From positions 310,001 to 374,000 of the forward strand of contig NZ_JAUDRH010000008.1 in assembly GCF_030381805.1 (NCBI RefSeq): 64,000 nt of DNA, given 5' to 3'. The notes beneath the pieces are model-generated. The model searched no databases, was not told the origin of the DNA, and was given only the letters and a program-made list of their open reading frames with translations. A program made the translations under genes and the position numbers. The DNA is from Chlorogloeopsis sp. ULAP01. Its GTDB lineage: Bacteria > Cyanobacteriota > Cyanobacteriia > Cyanobacteriales > Nostocaceae. Shown one piece after another: positions 27,062-35,289 of the stretch. Position 1 is the first letter of the stretch. Each line of letters starts with the position of its first letter.

Positions 27062-29131
27062 CTAATTTTCAATTTTTTCTGTACGCCCGGCAAGGTTGGC
27101 GATTACCACAGCTAATTCAGTCGGATTTACTGGTTTAGGAACGTGAAACTGAAAGCCTGCCAACAATGCTTTTGCTCTGTCTTCTGCTGTTGCATGAGCT
27201 GTTAATGCCACCGCAGGAGTGCTTCGCCACTGCTTTTGAGGAAGCGATCGCACTTTTTGAATCAGTGTGTAACCATCTTCTTGAGGCATCCCAATATCAC
27301 TGACGATCACATCTGGCTGAAAATATGGCAGTGTATCTAAAGCCTCAACAGAAGAAGCAACTGCCACCACTTCTGCTCGATACTCCTCCAAAATAGCTAA
27401 CAGCAACTCACGAGTATCTGCCTCATCATCTACTACCAGTACCCGTAAGCCTTTCAAAAAAGGGACACGCTCTTGACTGATTTGCTCCCCTTTAGTTTGT
27501 GAAAGCAACTGTGATGAATTTACCTTCACATCAACAACTGACATCGGCAGATGAACAATAAACGTCGCTCCCTGTCCAATTCCTGGGCTATGAGCAGAGA
27601 CTACGCCACCGTGTAATTCTACCAAATGCCTGACAATTGCTAATCCTAATCCTAGTCCGCCATGCGATCGCGTATTGGAACTATCGCCTTGACGAAAGCG
27701 ATCAAACACGTAGGGCAAAAACTCAGCAGAAATACCCTCTCCTGTATCTTGAACCCAAATCTGCACACTATCATCTGTGCGTTTTACTTGCACATTCACC
27801 TTTCCCGCTTGGGGTGTAAATTTCACAGCATTAGCGAGCAAATTCCATACTACTTGTTGTAAGCGATTGGCATCGCCGATTACTACCCCGACTGCCGGAT
27901 CTAATTCAGATTCGATCTGAATTTTTTTTGCGGTGGCGGCTGGGCTGACTACATCTAGTGCAGCTTTAACAATCGATACTAATTCTATCGGCTGGAGATT
28001 AAGATAAAGTGTACCCCTGATAATTCGCGATACATTCAAAACATCTTCAATCAAAATTGTTAGAGATTTGGTATTACGATCAATTGTTTCCAGCGCCCTT
28101 GCTGTGGTAGCCTCATCAAACTTACGACTCCTAAGTAATTGCGTCCAACCAAGCATAGCATTGAGGGGCGTGCGGAGTTCGTGGGAGAGTGTTGCTAAAA
28201 ACTCATCCTTCATGCGATTAGCAGTTTCCGCTTCGGTACGTGCAGCTTTTTCACTTGCTAGTAACTTTTCCCGCTCTTGTTCTACTTGCTTGCGTTCTGT
28301 TATATCTCGTTGAGTTCCCCAAGCTCTTACTAAAATGCCATTTTCTAAAATTCCCACAAGATTATTTAAAAAATACTTGCAATTACCATACTGATCCACC
28401 TCATAAGATTCGGCATCAATCAGGCGGTAGCCAGAACGGATAAAATTACGCAAATATTCAATATTCTGCGGTTCAGAAGCAATGAGAAAATCTTTTAACT
28501 TAGCTCCAATAATTTCTTCAGCATAACAAAAGCCATACATTTTTGCTGTCACATCGTTACAATCTCTGAGATAACCATATTGGTAAAAATGCTGAATCTG
28601 CTCGTCTTCAGAACAGTCTGACGAAATCGGTTGCTCTAGTTCAAAGCACCAAATACCTTCTGTACTTTGCTCTAAAAAAGCGCGGTAGCGTTCTTCGCTA
28701 CTTCTAAATTTTGCCTCGCTGGTTTGAAACTGCTGCAAACTTGTTTCTAAGTATTGTTTGGCAGTACATAATTTAGAGTTTAGCAGCCCAATCAGTGTGG
28801 TTTCCAAGACAAATACACTCAAATATAAGACGTTCTCTACACCAAAACCCCAAAGCGAATAAACTGGTTCGAGAAAACTAAAAGAGAACACAGACAAAGC
28901 TATTGCTAGCAGCCCAGACATAGTACCCCCATAACACACACTGATTGCCACAGCTGCGAAAAATAATGGAAAAACATTTGGCGTTAGCAGTGATTGTATT
29001 AATAGCGTTAGTAGTAAGGTACTACCAACAGTCAAAACCGTCAGGGCATATGGTGCAAAACGGGAGGCTTCTCCTTTCAAAACGGATTCTCCTTTGATGC
29101 AGATGGCTGAAAAAACAATTGCCAAATTCAT
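27062..29131 (-). CDS. hybrid sensor histidine kinase with receiver domain
   Basis: The protein has 689 residues. The N-terminus has a KdpD-like four-helix membrane region (about 27-115, DUF4118 type). A coiled segment follows, then a PAS domain (about 140-275, ending IVLVRAWGTQRDITERK-like), HisKA with the phospho-His in HELRTPLNAMLGW (near 318), HATPase_c (NLLANAVKF, DTGEGI, GLGLGLAIV), and a C-terminal receiver (VVDDEADTRELL, phospho-Asp in SDIGMPQEDG). It senses an unknown signal and relays phosphate internally. No partner response regulator is next to it, so it may hand off to a distant phosphotransfer protein. Confidence 0.92.
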   Translation of the reverse strand: MNLAIVFSAICIKGESVLKGEASRFAPYALTVLTVGSTLLLTLLIQSLLTPNVFPLFFAAVAISVCYGGTMSGLLAIALSVFSFSFLEPVYSLWGFGVENVLYLSVFVLETTLIGLLNSKLCTAKQYLETSLQQFQTSEAKFRSSEERYRAFLEQSTEGIWCFELEQPISSDCSEDEQIQHFYQYGYLRDCNDVTAKMYGFCYAEEIIGAKLKDFLIASEPQNIEYLRNFIRSGYRLIDAESYEVDQYGNCKYFLNNLVGILENGILVRAWGTQRDITERKQVEQEREKLLASEKAARTEAETANRMKDEFLATLSHELRTPLNAMLGWTQLLRSRKFDEATTARALETIDRNTKSLTILIEDVLNVSRIIRGTLYLNLQPIELVSIVKAALDVVSPAATAKKIQIESELDPAVGVVIGDANRLQQVVWNLLANAVKFTPQAGKVNVQVKRTDDSVQIWVQDTGEGISAEFLPYVFDRFRQGDSSNTRSHGGLGLGLAIVRHLVELHGGVVSAHSPGIGQGATFIVHLPMSVVDVKVNSSQLLSQTKGEQISQERVPFLKGLRVLVVDDEADTRELLLAILEEYRAEVVAVASSVEALDTLPYFQPDVIVSDIGMPQEDGYTLIQKVRSLPQKQWRSTPAVALTAHATAEDRAKALLAGFQFHVPKPVNPTELAVVIANLAGRTEKIEN

Positions 29132-30013
29132 CTAGTCAAAGAATGCGATCGCTACACACCTATTTTGCAATATATACTTGTTTTTACTGATAAAGTCTGT
29201 AACAAATAGTATTTTATACATATTTATTTTATAAAGTCAGTTGTCTGTGCAGCAAGTAGCTGTATCTATTCCTTTAGATAGAGTATGCAAGAATTATTAA
29301 ACGTTTATATCTATCTACAGATAGAATATACAAATCTATCAAAAGTGGTAGAAAATAACTCAAATCATAAAAATTTCTTTTTTTTACATCCAATATAAAA
29401 GATTATCATAATTATTTCTGATTGATTGCATTCTAAAATATTTATGATTTACTTTTTGCTAGTACTTTTGATATAAATAAAACTTTATTTTACCTCACTG
29501 TTCTCCGATTAAATAGTCTTATCATATTTGTAACTTATTTTACAAGGTTCTAGAAAAAAGATTGTAGGACAATAGATCCCCTAAATCTGGGGAGAAATCA
29601 AGGATCTATATTTTCTTTTTATTAAAAAAATTTCAATTTAATTAAAGAGCAAGTTTGTGTTCAAAAAAACCTAAATTTTATTATTACCTGCAAAATTTCT
29701 GTAAATAAAGCAGTATTACTGCAATGTATCAAGTCAAAAATCAACAGTTATCAATAATTAAAAATCAAAGTCTCAAGATACCACGTTCACCAAAGAAAAG
29801 TCTCTTAACATATATCTGTGTTCTGTATTTGAACGCGACTCCTGTCCCTTTGTTCTCTACTTGACTCCAAAAATTTTAACTATGTAGATGTCAGTTTACC
29901 TTAATTAATCATCACTTTTTAAGCTATGTTTAGGAATGGGCATAAGGCAATACCTAATACCCAGTACCCAATTCCTAATCCCTAATTCCGAAAAGGATTA
30001 GAAAAGGCGAAAA
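29132..30013. other. 882-base AT-rich spacer
   Basis: The spacer lies between the divergent histidine kinase and helicase genes. No coding frame is supported. It holds a terminator-like hairpin at 29572-29609 and, just before the helicase gene, C-rich short repeats (ACCCAGTACCCAATTCC, 29955-29990). A non-coding transcript is possible. Confidence 0.4.
29572..29620 (+). terminator. terminator-like hairpin without an assigned upstream gene
   Basis: ATAGATCC (29572-29579) pairs with GGATCTAT (29602-29609). The loop contains CCTAAATCTGGGG, and a T-rich run ATTTTCTTTTT follows. No plus-strand gene precedes it within this spacer. Confidence 0.4.
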
Positions 30014-31555
30014 ATGGCTCGCACCCCCACATTAACTTTTGATCGCGGTACATTAATTTTGCATCCACCACCACGCGGCAAAGGCTGGATGGATTATGCT
30101 ACATGGGATGATAGAGTTGAAAAATTTCGCATTCCAGCAGTGAAATACCGTGCTTTAGTAGAAACACTGCAAGCAGAAAATACCAATTTCCTTGACGAAG
30201 CTAAGGCGTTTTTTTCTCTGGAATTGACTTCCAGTATGCAAATGGAACCCTATCCCCATCAAACAGAGGCTTTAGGAGCCTGGAAACTGGCGGGAAGGCA
30301 GGGAGTTGTAGTGCTTCCCACGGCTGCGGGAAAGACTTATTTAGCGCAGATGGCGATGGAAGTAACGCCACGCACAACGCTAATCGTGGTACCAACTCTA
30401 GATTTAATGCATCAATGGTATGCACATCTAGTAGCGGCATTTCCTGATGCAGAAGTGGGATTGCTAGGTGGTGGTTCACGCGACAAAACGCCAATACTAG
30501 TGGCAACTTACGATAGTGCAGCAATCAACGCAGAAGCGCTGGGAAATCAATATGCATTAATAATCTTTGATGAATGCCATCATTTGCCAACAGACTTTAA
30601 TCGGGTAATTGCAGAATATGCGATCGCGCCCTACCGCTTGGGGCTTTCTGCTACACCAGAACGCAGTGATGGTAAACACACTGATTTAAATATTCTGATC
30701 GGCCCAGAAGTATACCGCAAAAGGGCTGAGGAACTAGCGGGAAAGGCACTGGCAGAGCATGAAGTAGTGCAAATAAAGGTGAAATTATCACAACACGAGC
30801 GTCAAAAATACAATCAATTAATTCAAATTCGTAATGATTTTTTGCAGCAAGCCAAGATTTCTTTGGGAAGCATTCAAGGCTGGCAAAAATTTGTCCAAAT
30901 GAGTGCGCGATCGCAAAGTGGACGTAGAGCAATGTTAGCGCACAGAGAAGCAAAAGAAATTGCCTTAGGTACAGATGGCAAATTAAGAATTCTGGCAAAT
31001 TTACTTGCTAAACATTATCCAGAACGAGTTTTGATTTTTACTGCTGATAACGCTACTGTTTACCGTATTTCTAGTGAGTTTTTAATTCCGGCGATTACCC
31101 ATCAAACTCCTGTCAAGGAACGCCATGAGATATTAACAAAATTTCGGGAAGGAGAATATAAAACTTTGATTGCTTCTCACGTCTTGAATGAAGGAGTTGA
31201 TGTGCCAGCCGCTAGTGTAGCAATTATTTTATCTGGGACAGGATCGGCAAGGGAATATATTCAAAGGTTGGGAAGAGTGTTAAGAAAGGGGAAAGATAAC
31301 AATAAGCAGGCGATTTTGTATGAAGTGGTGGCTGAGGATACAGCTGAGGAAAATACTTCGGCAAGAAGGCGAGGGGTAAAGAATAATGAACCGCAAAGAC
31401 GCAGAGAGCGCGAAGAAAAGAAAGAGAAGAGAGGGAATTTGCAGGTTGTTTATGGAAGCAATCCGCAAAAAAGTTATCGTGCTGCGGAACAGTTAGAATT
31501 TAATTATTTTACTGAAAATAAAAAAACTCAAAACAAAGATAAGTTAGAGGAATGA
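30014..31555 (+). CDS. XPB/Rad25-type DEAD/DEAH helicase
   Basis: The protein has 513 residues. The SF2 helicase motifs are present: Walker A LPTAAGKT (101-108), DECHH (186-190), LSATPER, and QRLGRVLRK (417-425). The N-terminal damage-recognition-like segment and overall size fit archaeal/bacterial XPB. The next gene, 60 bases on, encodes a DUF790/Bax1 protein, the known nuclease partner of archaeal XPB, so the two probably form a helicase-nuclease for DNA repair. After about residue 440 the protein becomes highly charged. Part of this tail (458-475) is encoded by a dispersed DNA repeat and is probably an insertion. Confidence 0.9.
   Translation: MARTPTLTFDRGTLILHPPPRGKGWMDYATWDDRVEKFRIPAVKYRALVETLQAENTNFLDEAKAFFSLELTSSMQMEPYPHQTEALGAWKLAGRQGVVVLPTAAGKTYLAQMAMEVTPRTTLIVVPTLDLMHQWYAHLVAAFPDAEVGLLGGGSRDKTPILVATYDSAAINAEALGNQYALIIFDECHHLPTDFNRVIAEYAIAPYRLGLSATPERSDGKHTDLNILIGPEVYRKRAEELAGKALAEHEVVQIKVKLSQHERQKYNQLIQIRNDFLQQAKISLGSIQGWQKFVQMSARSQSGRRAMLAHREAKEIALGTDGKLRILANLLAKHYPERVLIFTADNATVYRISSEFLIPAITHQTPVKERHEILTKFREGEYKTLIASHVLNEGVDVPAASVAIILSGTGSAREYIQRLGRVLRKGKDNNKQAILYEVVAEDTAEENTSARRRGVKNNEPQRRREREEKKEKRGNLQVVYGSNPQKSYRAAEQLEFNYFTENKKTQNKDKLEE
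31387..31437 (+). repeat. dispersed repeat (AACCGCAAAGACGCAGAG type) inside the helicase gene
   Basis: TGAACCGCAAAGACGCAGAG followed by AGCGCGAAGAAAAGAAAGAG matches a repeat usually found between cyanobacterial genes. Its inverse-like partner, TTCTTTGTGTCCTTTGTGGT, follows the gene at 31580-31600. Here it is translated as a basic/acidic patch. Confidence 0.6.
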
Positions 31556-31615
31556 ACGAAAGATTTCTTACTCTTCGTGTTCTTTGTGTCCTTTGTGGTT
31601 TATAAAAAATTCTAG

Positions 31616-32830
31616 ATGCTACCAACAGATTTACTAAGTCACCGTCAAAATGGTGAGGAAATTATCCCAAAAAGATTGAAAATTGACAACAAACATTTAG
31701 AGTTAGCAAATGAAATTATTACTTCTTTTCAAGAGGCGGTAGGGAAAACTCAAGGTGCGCTTGAACGTTTGTTACTGGAATTAGAAGGTGACACTCCTGA
31801 TTATCGTATGAAGCGGGGTTTGGCTTATATTCTCAAAAGCAGTTTCTGCACGTTTGAAGTGGTGAGTCCACTTGAACCTCAGATGTTAAGAGAAAGGGTG
31901 TTTGCACTTGCAGCTAAGTCTGTTCCTAGCAAGGAGTTAACAAAAGTTACTTTAAGTAAAATTGCTGATGAATTAAGTCAACAATTGGAGCGTGAAGTTT
32001 TACCAGAACAAGTTAGTAGTGGATTATATGCTGATTTGGCAGAAAATAAAATTTTGACTGCTTTTGATGCACCTACAGCAACAAAATTATTACATCGCTA
32101 CAATTTATCCCAAGTGCAAGGTGTGTTTTATAAAGCCAGTCAGTTAGTGTTAAATGCTCATCGTAATGTTCCTGGCGAATATAAGCTTTTATTCCGCTAT
32201 CTCAAGTTGTTTCAATTGATGGCATATATTGAGGGAGATGCCGACCACGGATTTACAATTACAATTGATGGGCCGACAAGTTTATTCTCTCCAAGTACTC
32301 GTTATGGTTTGGCAATAGCTAAATTAATTCCTGCTTTACTTCACGTCACAAAATGGAGCCTTGCCGCTACACTACAAGTTCGTGATTTTTATACAGAAAC
32401 TTGGAAAACAGGACGTTTTACTCTCAATTCTGATTGTGGTTTAGTATCTCACTATCCTCCAGGAAAACCTTACGATAGTATGTTAGAAGCATCTTTTGCT
32501 GATAAGTGGGATTTATTGAAAACTGAATGGGTTTTAGAGCGAGAAGTTGATTTAATTCCTATTCCTGGTAGTGTAATGATCCCCGATTTTCGGTTAGTAC
32601 ATCCTGATGGGCGTAGCTTCTTATTAGAAATTGTCGGTTATTGGCGACCAGAATATTTACAAAAAAAGTTTGCTCAAGTTAGACGCGCTCAATGTCATAA
32701 TTTAATTTTGGCTATTTCCGAACGTTTAAATTTGGATAAAGCTGGCGTCAAAATAAATGATGTTCCAGCTAGAATCGTTTGGTTTAAAGATAAATTGTTG
32801 CCAAAGTCAGTGTTATCTGTAATGGAATAA
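31616..32830 (+). CDS. DUF790 family (Bax1-like) nuclease
   Basis: The 404-residue protein belongs to DUF790, the family of Bax1, a PD-(D/E)XK-type nuclease that binds archaeal XPB and cuts DNA beside the unwound bubble. The N-terminal RMKRGLAYIL and middle GVFYKASQLVLNAHRNVPGEYKLLFRYLK segments are family hallmarks. The nuclease motif is IPDFRLVHPDG (D324) and LLEIVGYW (E338). It is downstream of and on the same strand as the XPB-type helicase, which strongly supports a shared repair function. It starts at ATG 31616; the spacer carries another repeat fragment. Confidence 0.9.
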   Translation: MLPTDLLSHRQNGEEIIPKRLKIDNKHLELANEIITSFQEAVGKTQGALERLLLELEGDTPDYRMKRGLAYILKSSFCTFEVVSPLEPQMLRERVFALAAKSVPSKELTKVTLSKIADELSQQLEREVLPEQVSSGLYADLAENKILTAFDAPTATKLLHRYNLSQVQGVFYKASQLVLNAHRNVPGEYKLLFRYLKLFQLMAYIEGDADHGFTITIDGPTSLFSPSTRYGLAIAKLIPALLHVTKWSLAATLQVRDFYTETWKTGRFTLNSDCGLVSHYPPGKPYDSMLEASFADKWDLLKTEWVLEREVDLIPIPGSVMIPDFRLVHPDGRSFLLEIVGYWRPEYLQKKFAQVRRAQCHNLILAISERLNLDKAGVKINDVPARIVWFKDKLLPKSVLSVME

Positions 32831-32855
32831 CATCATGCCTGTTTAAGTTATTAAA

Positions 32856-33236
32856 TTACGTATCATTTGGTTGTGGAATTTGAGCAAAAACGGCAGATTG
32901 CAACAGTTCAGGAAGTTGATTCCAAGCTACATTACCTTTGCGACTTTTGATATACAGTTGCATAAATTCTAGTAAAGCTACAGTACTTTCTTCTGGGAGA
33001 AGATTGACAAACAGATAGGTAGGTTTATCTGGATTAGATACAGCTACTACACACCCCTGACTGCACGCCCATAAACATCCGACGGCTTGAATCTCCACTT
33101 CATCATCTGGGAATTTTTCACTGCATAAAGTGTTTAGTTGGTCAAGTAAAAATGTGCCATCGAATGGAGGATTTTCTGGTCGTTCTTCAGAAGAATGGTG
33201 ACAGGATTTGCAGACGAATAACGTGTGTTTAGGCAT
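32856..33236 (-). CDS. DUF1636 protein, probable iron-sulfur/metal-binding
   Basis: The 126-residue protein has a thioredoxin-like 2Fe-2S layout: CKSC at the N-terminus and CLWACSQGC in the middle, as in DUF1636. Family members recur beside cobalt, cobalamin or siderophore uptake genes and their exact function is not established. Its start overlaps the end of the upstream binding-protein gene by eight bases, so it is the last gene of the receptor-binding protein-binding protein operon. A role in reductive release or handling of imported metal is a reasonable inference from context. Confidence 0.85.
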   Translation of the reverse strand: MPKHTLFVCKSCHHSSEERPENPPFDGTFLLDQLNTLCSEKFPDDEVEIQAVGCLWACSQGCVVAVSNPDKPTYLFVNLLPEESTVALLEFMQLYIKSRKGNVAWNQLPELLQSAVFAQIPQPNDT

Positions 33237-34218
33237 ATGTTCTTACTAGATATTTAGACAAATCGTTGAGCATCTCGTGAGCCGCAAGAATATTAAGTCC
33301 ACGCCAGACAGAAAAATCTACTAGATACACTTGCTCTTGCTGCACTGCCTTGAGCTTATTCCATAAAGGTTTTTGTTGAAGTCGTTTTATAATAGAGCGA
33401 TCGCCTTTTCGTAGTGGTGCAACAAAAAGGATATCGCTATCAATTTTGGGTAGGAGTTCTTCAGAAATCAATAAATCCGCTAAATGTTTATCACGAGATT
33501 CTTCAAAAATTGGATTCAATAATCCAATATCGTCCAATATTCCACCAGCAAAAGATTTTTTACGAGTGATAACTAATTGTCCAGAAGCAACATAAGCAAA
33601 TGATATGCGAAGAGACCTTTTTTTATTAACCAGTAACTGCTTTACCTCTTGAACACGGCGATTATAATCATTCATAATTTGAGTAGCCATCTCGGTTCTT
33701 TCAAGAACTTTTGCCGCATCTTGGATGTGTTGTTTCCAATTTCCTCTATGCTCTATCCAAGGCAGAACTACTGTCGGCGCAATTTGTGAAGCATATTTAT
33801 AAACTCCTTCAAAGAATGGATGGGAAATAACAATAATTAAGTCAGGATGAAGTAATACAAGTTTTTCTAAATTAATTTGACCACTTGAACTACGTAAAAT
33901 TTCTATTCCATCTACTTTACTTTGAAAGTAACGAAAGTCATCTTCTATTTCAGTTGTTACCCACGTTGCGATCGGTTTGATACCTAAAGCAAGAACAGTT
34001 GCAAAGCTATTAAAATCCAAGGTGACAATTCGTTTGGGATTGAGGGGAATACAACTTTCTCCTCTTGCATGCTGTACTACTCGGCACTCTGTGCTTTGCA
34101 CTTTAGAGTTTGAGTTTGTAACCTTTTGAGTAAAACTATTGCTACAAGCCAAAACAAGTGTAAATATCAAAATTCCCAATAAAAATAGGGAAATAAAGCG
34201 ATGTAAAGGTATTTTCAC
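33229..34218 (-). CDS. iron-siderophore ABC transporter substrate-binding lipoprotein (copy 2)
   Basis: The 329-residue protein has a signal peptide ending in lipobox LVLAC (Cys near residue 25). The class III binding-protein fold of FecB/FhuD type is seen in PKRIVTLDFNSFATVLALGIKPIATW, INLEKLVLLHPDLIIV and VYLVDFSVWRGLNILAAHEML. It is clearly related to the gene immediately upstream (12-base gap). The two may have arisen by tandem duplication, and they could bind different ferric chelates for the same importer. It is membrane-tethered in the periplasm. Confidence 0.9.
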   Translation of the reverse strand: MKIPLHRFISLFLLGILIFTLVLACSNSFTQKVTNSNSKVQSTECRVVQHARGESCIPLNPKRIVTLDFNSFATVLALGIKPIATWVTTEIEDDFRYFQSKVDGIEILRSSSGQINLEKLVLLHPDLIIVISHPFFEGVYKYASQIAPTVVLPWIEHRGNWKQHIQDAAKVLERTEMATQIMNDYNRRVQEVKQLLVNKKRSLRISFAYVASGQLVITRKKSFAGGILDDIGLLNPIFEESRDKHLADLLISEELLPKIDSDILFVAPLRKGDRSIIKRLQQKPLWNKLKAVQQEQVYLVDFSVWRGLNILAAHEMLNDLSKYLVRTYA

Positions 34219-34230
34219 AAGTTTACCCCC

Positions 34231-35274
34231 TTACCTCACTATCGCAATCTTTGCAATACTCACTGATTTCCTTCTATTAGTTTTAGGTGTGTTAACTAAG
34301 TACTTCTCAATGTCATCCAGTACAGCATGAGCCGCTAGAAAATCAAAGCCGTACCAAGTTTGGAAATCGACAAAATATACTTGATTCTGCTGAACAGCCT
34401 TAATTTTAGACCATAGGGGTTTACGCTGAAGGCGCTCTAGAGTAGAGCGATCGCTTTGTTGGTAAGAGCCAACAAAAAGGACATCGCTATCAATTATGGG
34501 CAAACTTTCATCCGAAATTGGCAAGGCTAGATTGTTCAACAATTTAGGAGAAAGCAATCCGAGATCATTCAAAATTGTGCCAGCAAAAGAGTTTCGCTGG
34601 GCAAGATATAATCCATTACTAACAAAAGCAAATGATGCATAAAATGGCTGAATATGATTGTTTTGTGAATTTTTTTGCAAAGTTTCTAATACTTGCTTTA
34701 GTTCTTCAACCCTTTGGTAATAGCCATTTAACAGTTGAGTAGCTACCTCTGTTTTGTCAAAAACCTTGGCTGTTTCTTTTAGATGTTGTTTCCAATCCCG
34801 TGAAATTTCCGCCCAAGGAATCAATACAGTAGGAGCAATTTGTGACAACTGCTTGTAAATTCCTCGAAATGAGGGATCTGAAGCACTGATAATTAAGTCG
34901 GGTTTAAGTAGCAGAATTTTCTCTAAATCAGGCTGGTTAGTAAACCTATGTAAAGCAATTCCTTTGATTTTGTCTGCTAAATGAGGAGTGGCGTCTATGG
35001 TACCTTCTATAGGAGACCATATTCCTGCTGCGATCGGCTTGATACCTAAAGCAACGGTGTCGCCAAGAGTGAGGATATCTAAAGCTACAATTCGTTGAGG
35101 ATTGAGTGGAACGCAGGTTTCCCCCATTGTATGCTGTACGATTCGACAGTTTTCTGCTGAAGATGCTGGAGATGTGACATCTTGCTCGCTACTTTGGCTA
35201 CAGGCACAAACAAGCATAAATGCCACAATTCCCAGACATAGCAGGTAGATAAAACGGTGTAGAAACCTCTTCAT
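34231..35274 (-). CDS. iron-siderophore ABC transporter substrate-binding lipoprotein (copy 1)
   Basis: The 347-residue protein has a lipobox LVCAC near residue 25, then the FecB-like pattern NPQRIVALDILTLGDTVALGIKPIAAG, LEKILLLKPDLIISA and QVYFVDFQTWYGFDFLAAHAVL. It lies 15 bases downstream of the TonB receptor gene and is presumably cotranscribed with it. It would capture the ferric-siderophore released into the periplasm and deliver it to the FecCDE-type importer encoded at 40.4-43.4 kb. Confidence 0.9.
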   Translation of the reverse strand: MKRFLHRFIYLLCLGIVAFMLVCACSQSSEQDVTSPASSAENCRIVQHTMGETCVPLNPQRIVALDILTLGDTVALGIKPIAAGIWSPIEGTIDATPHLADKIKGIALHRFTNQPDLEKILLLKPDLIISASDPSFRGIYKQLSQIAPTVLIPWAEISRDWKQHLKETAKVFDKTEVATQLLNGYYQRVEELKQVLETLQKNSQNNHIQPFYASFAFVSNGLYLAQRNSFAGTILNDLGLLSPKLLNNLALPISDESLPIIDSDVLFVGSYQQSDRSTLERLQRKPLWSKIKAVQQNQVYFVDFQTWYGFDFLAAHAVLDDIEKYLVNTPKTNRRKSVSIAKIAIVR

Positions 35275-35289
35275 GAAAACACTGACTTT

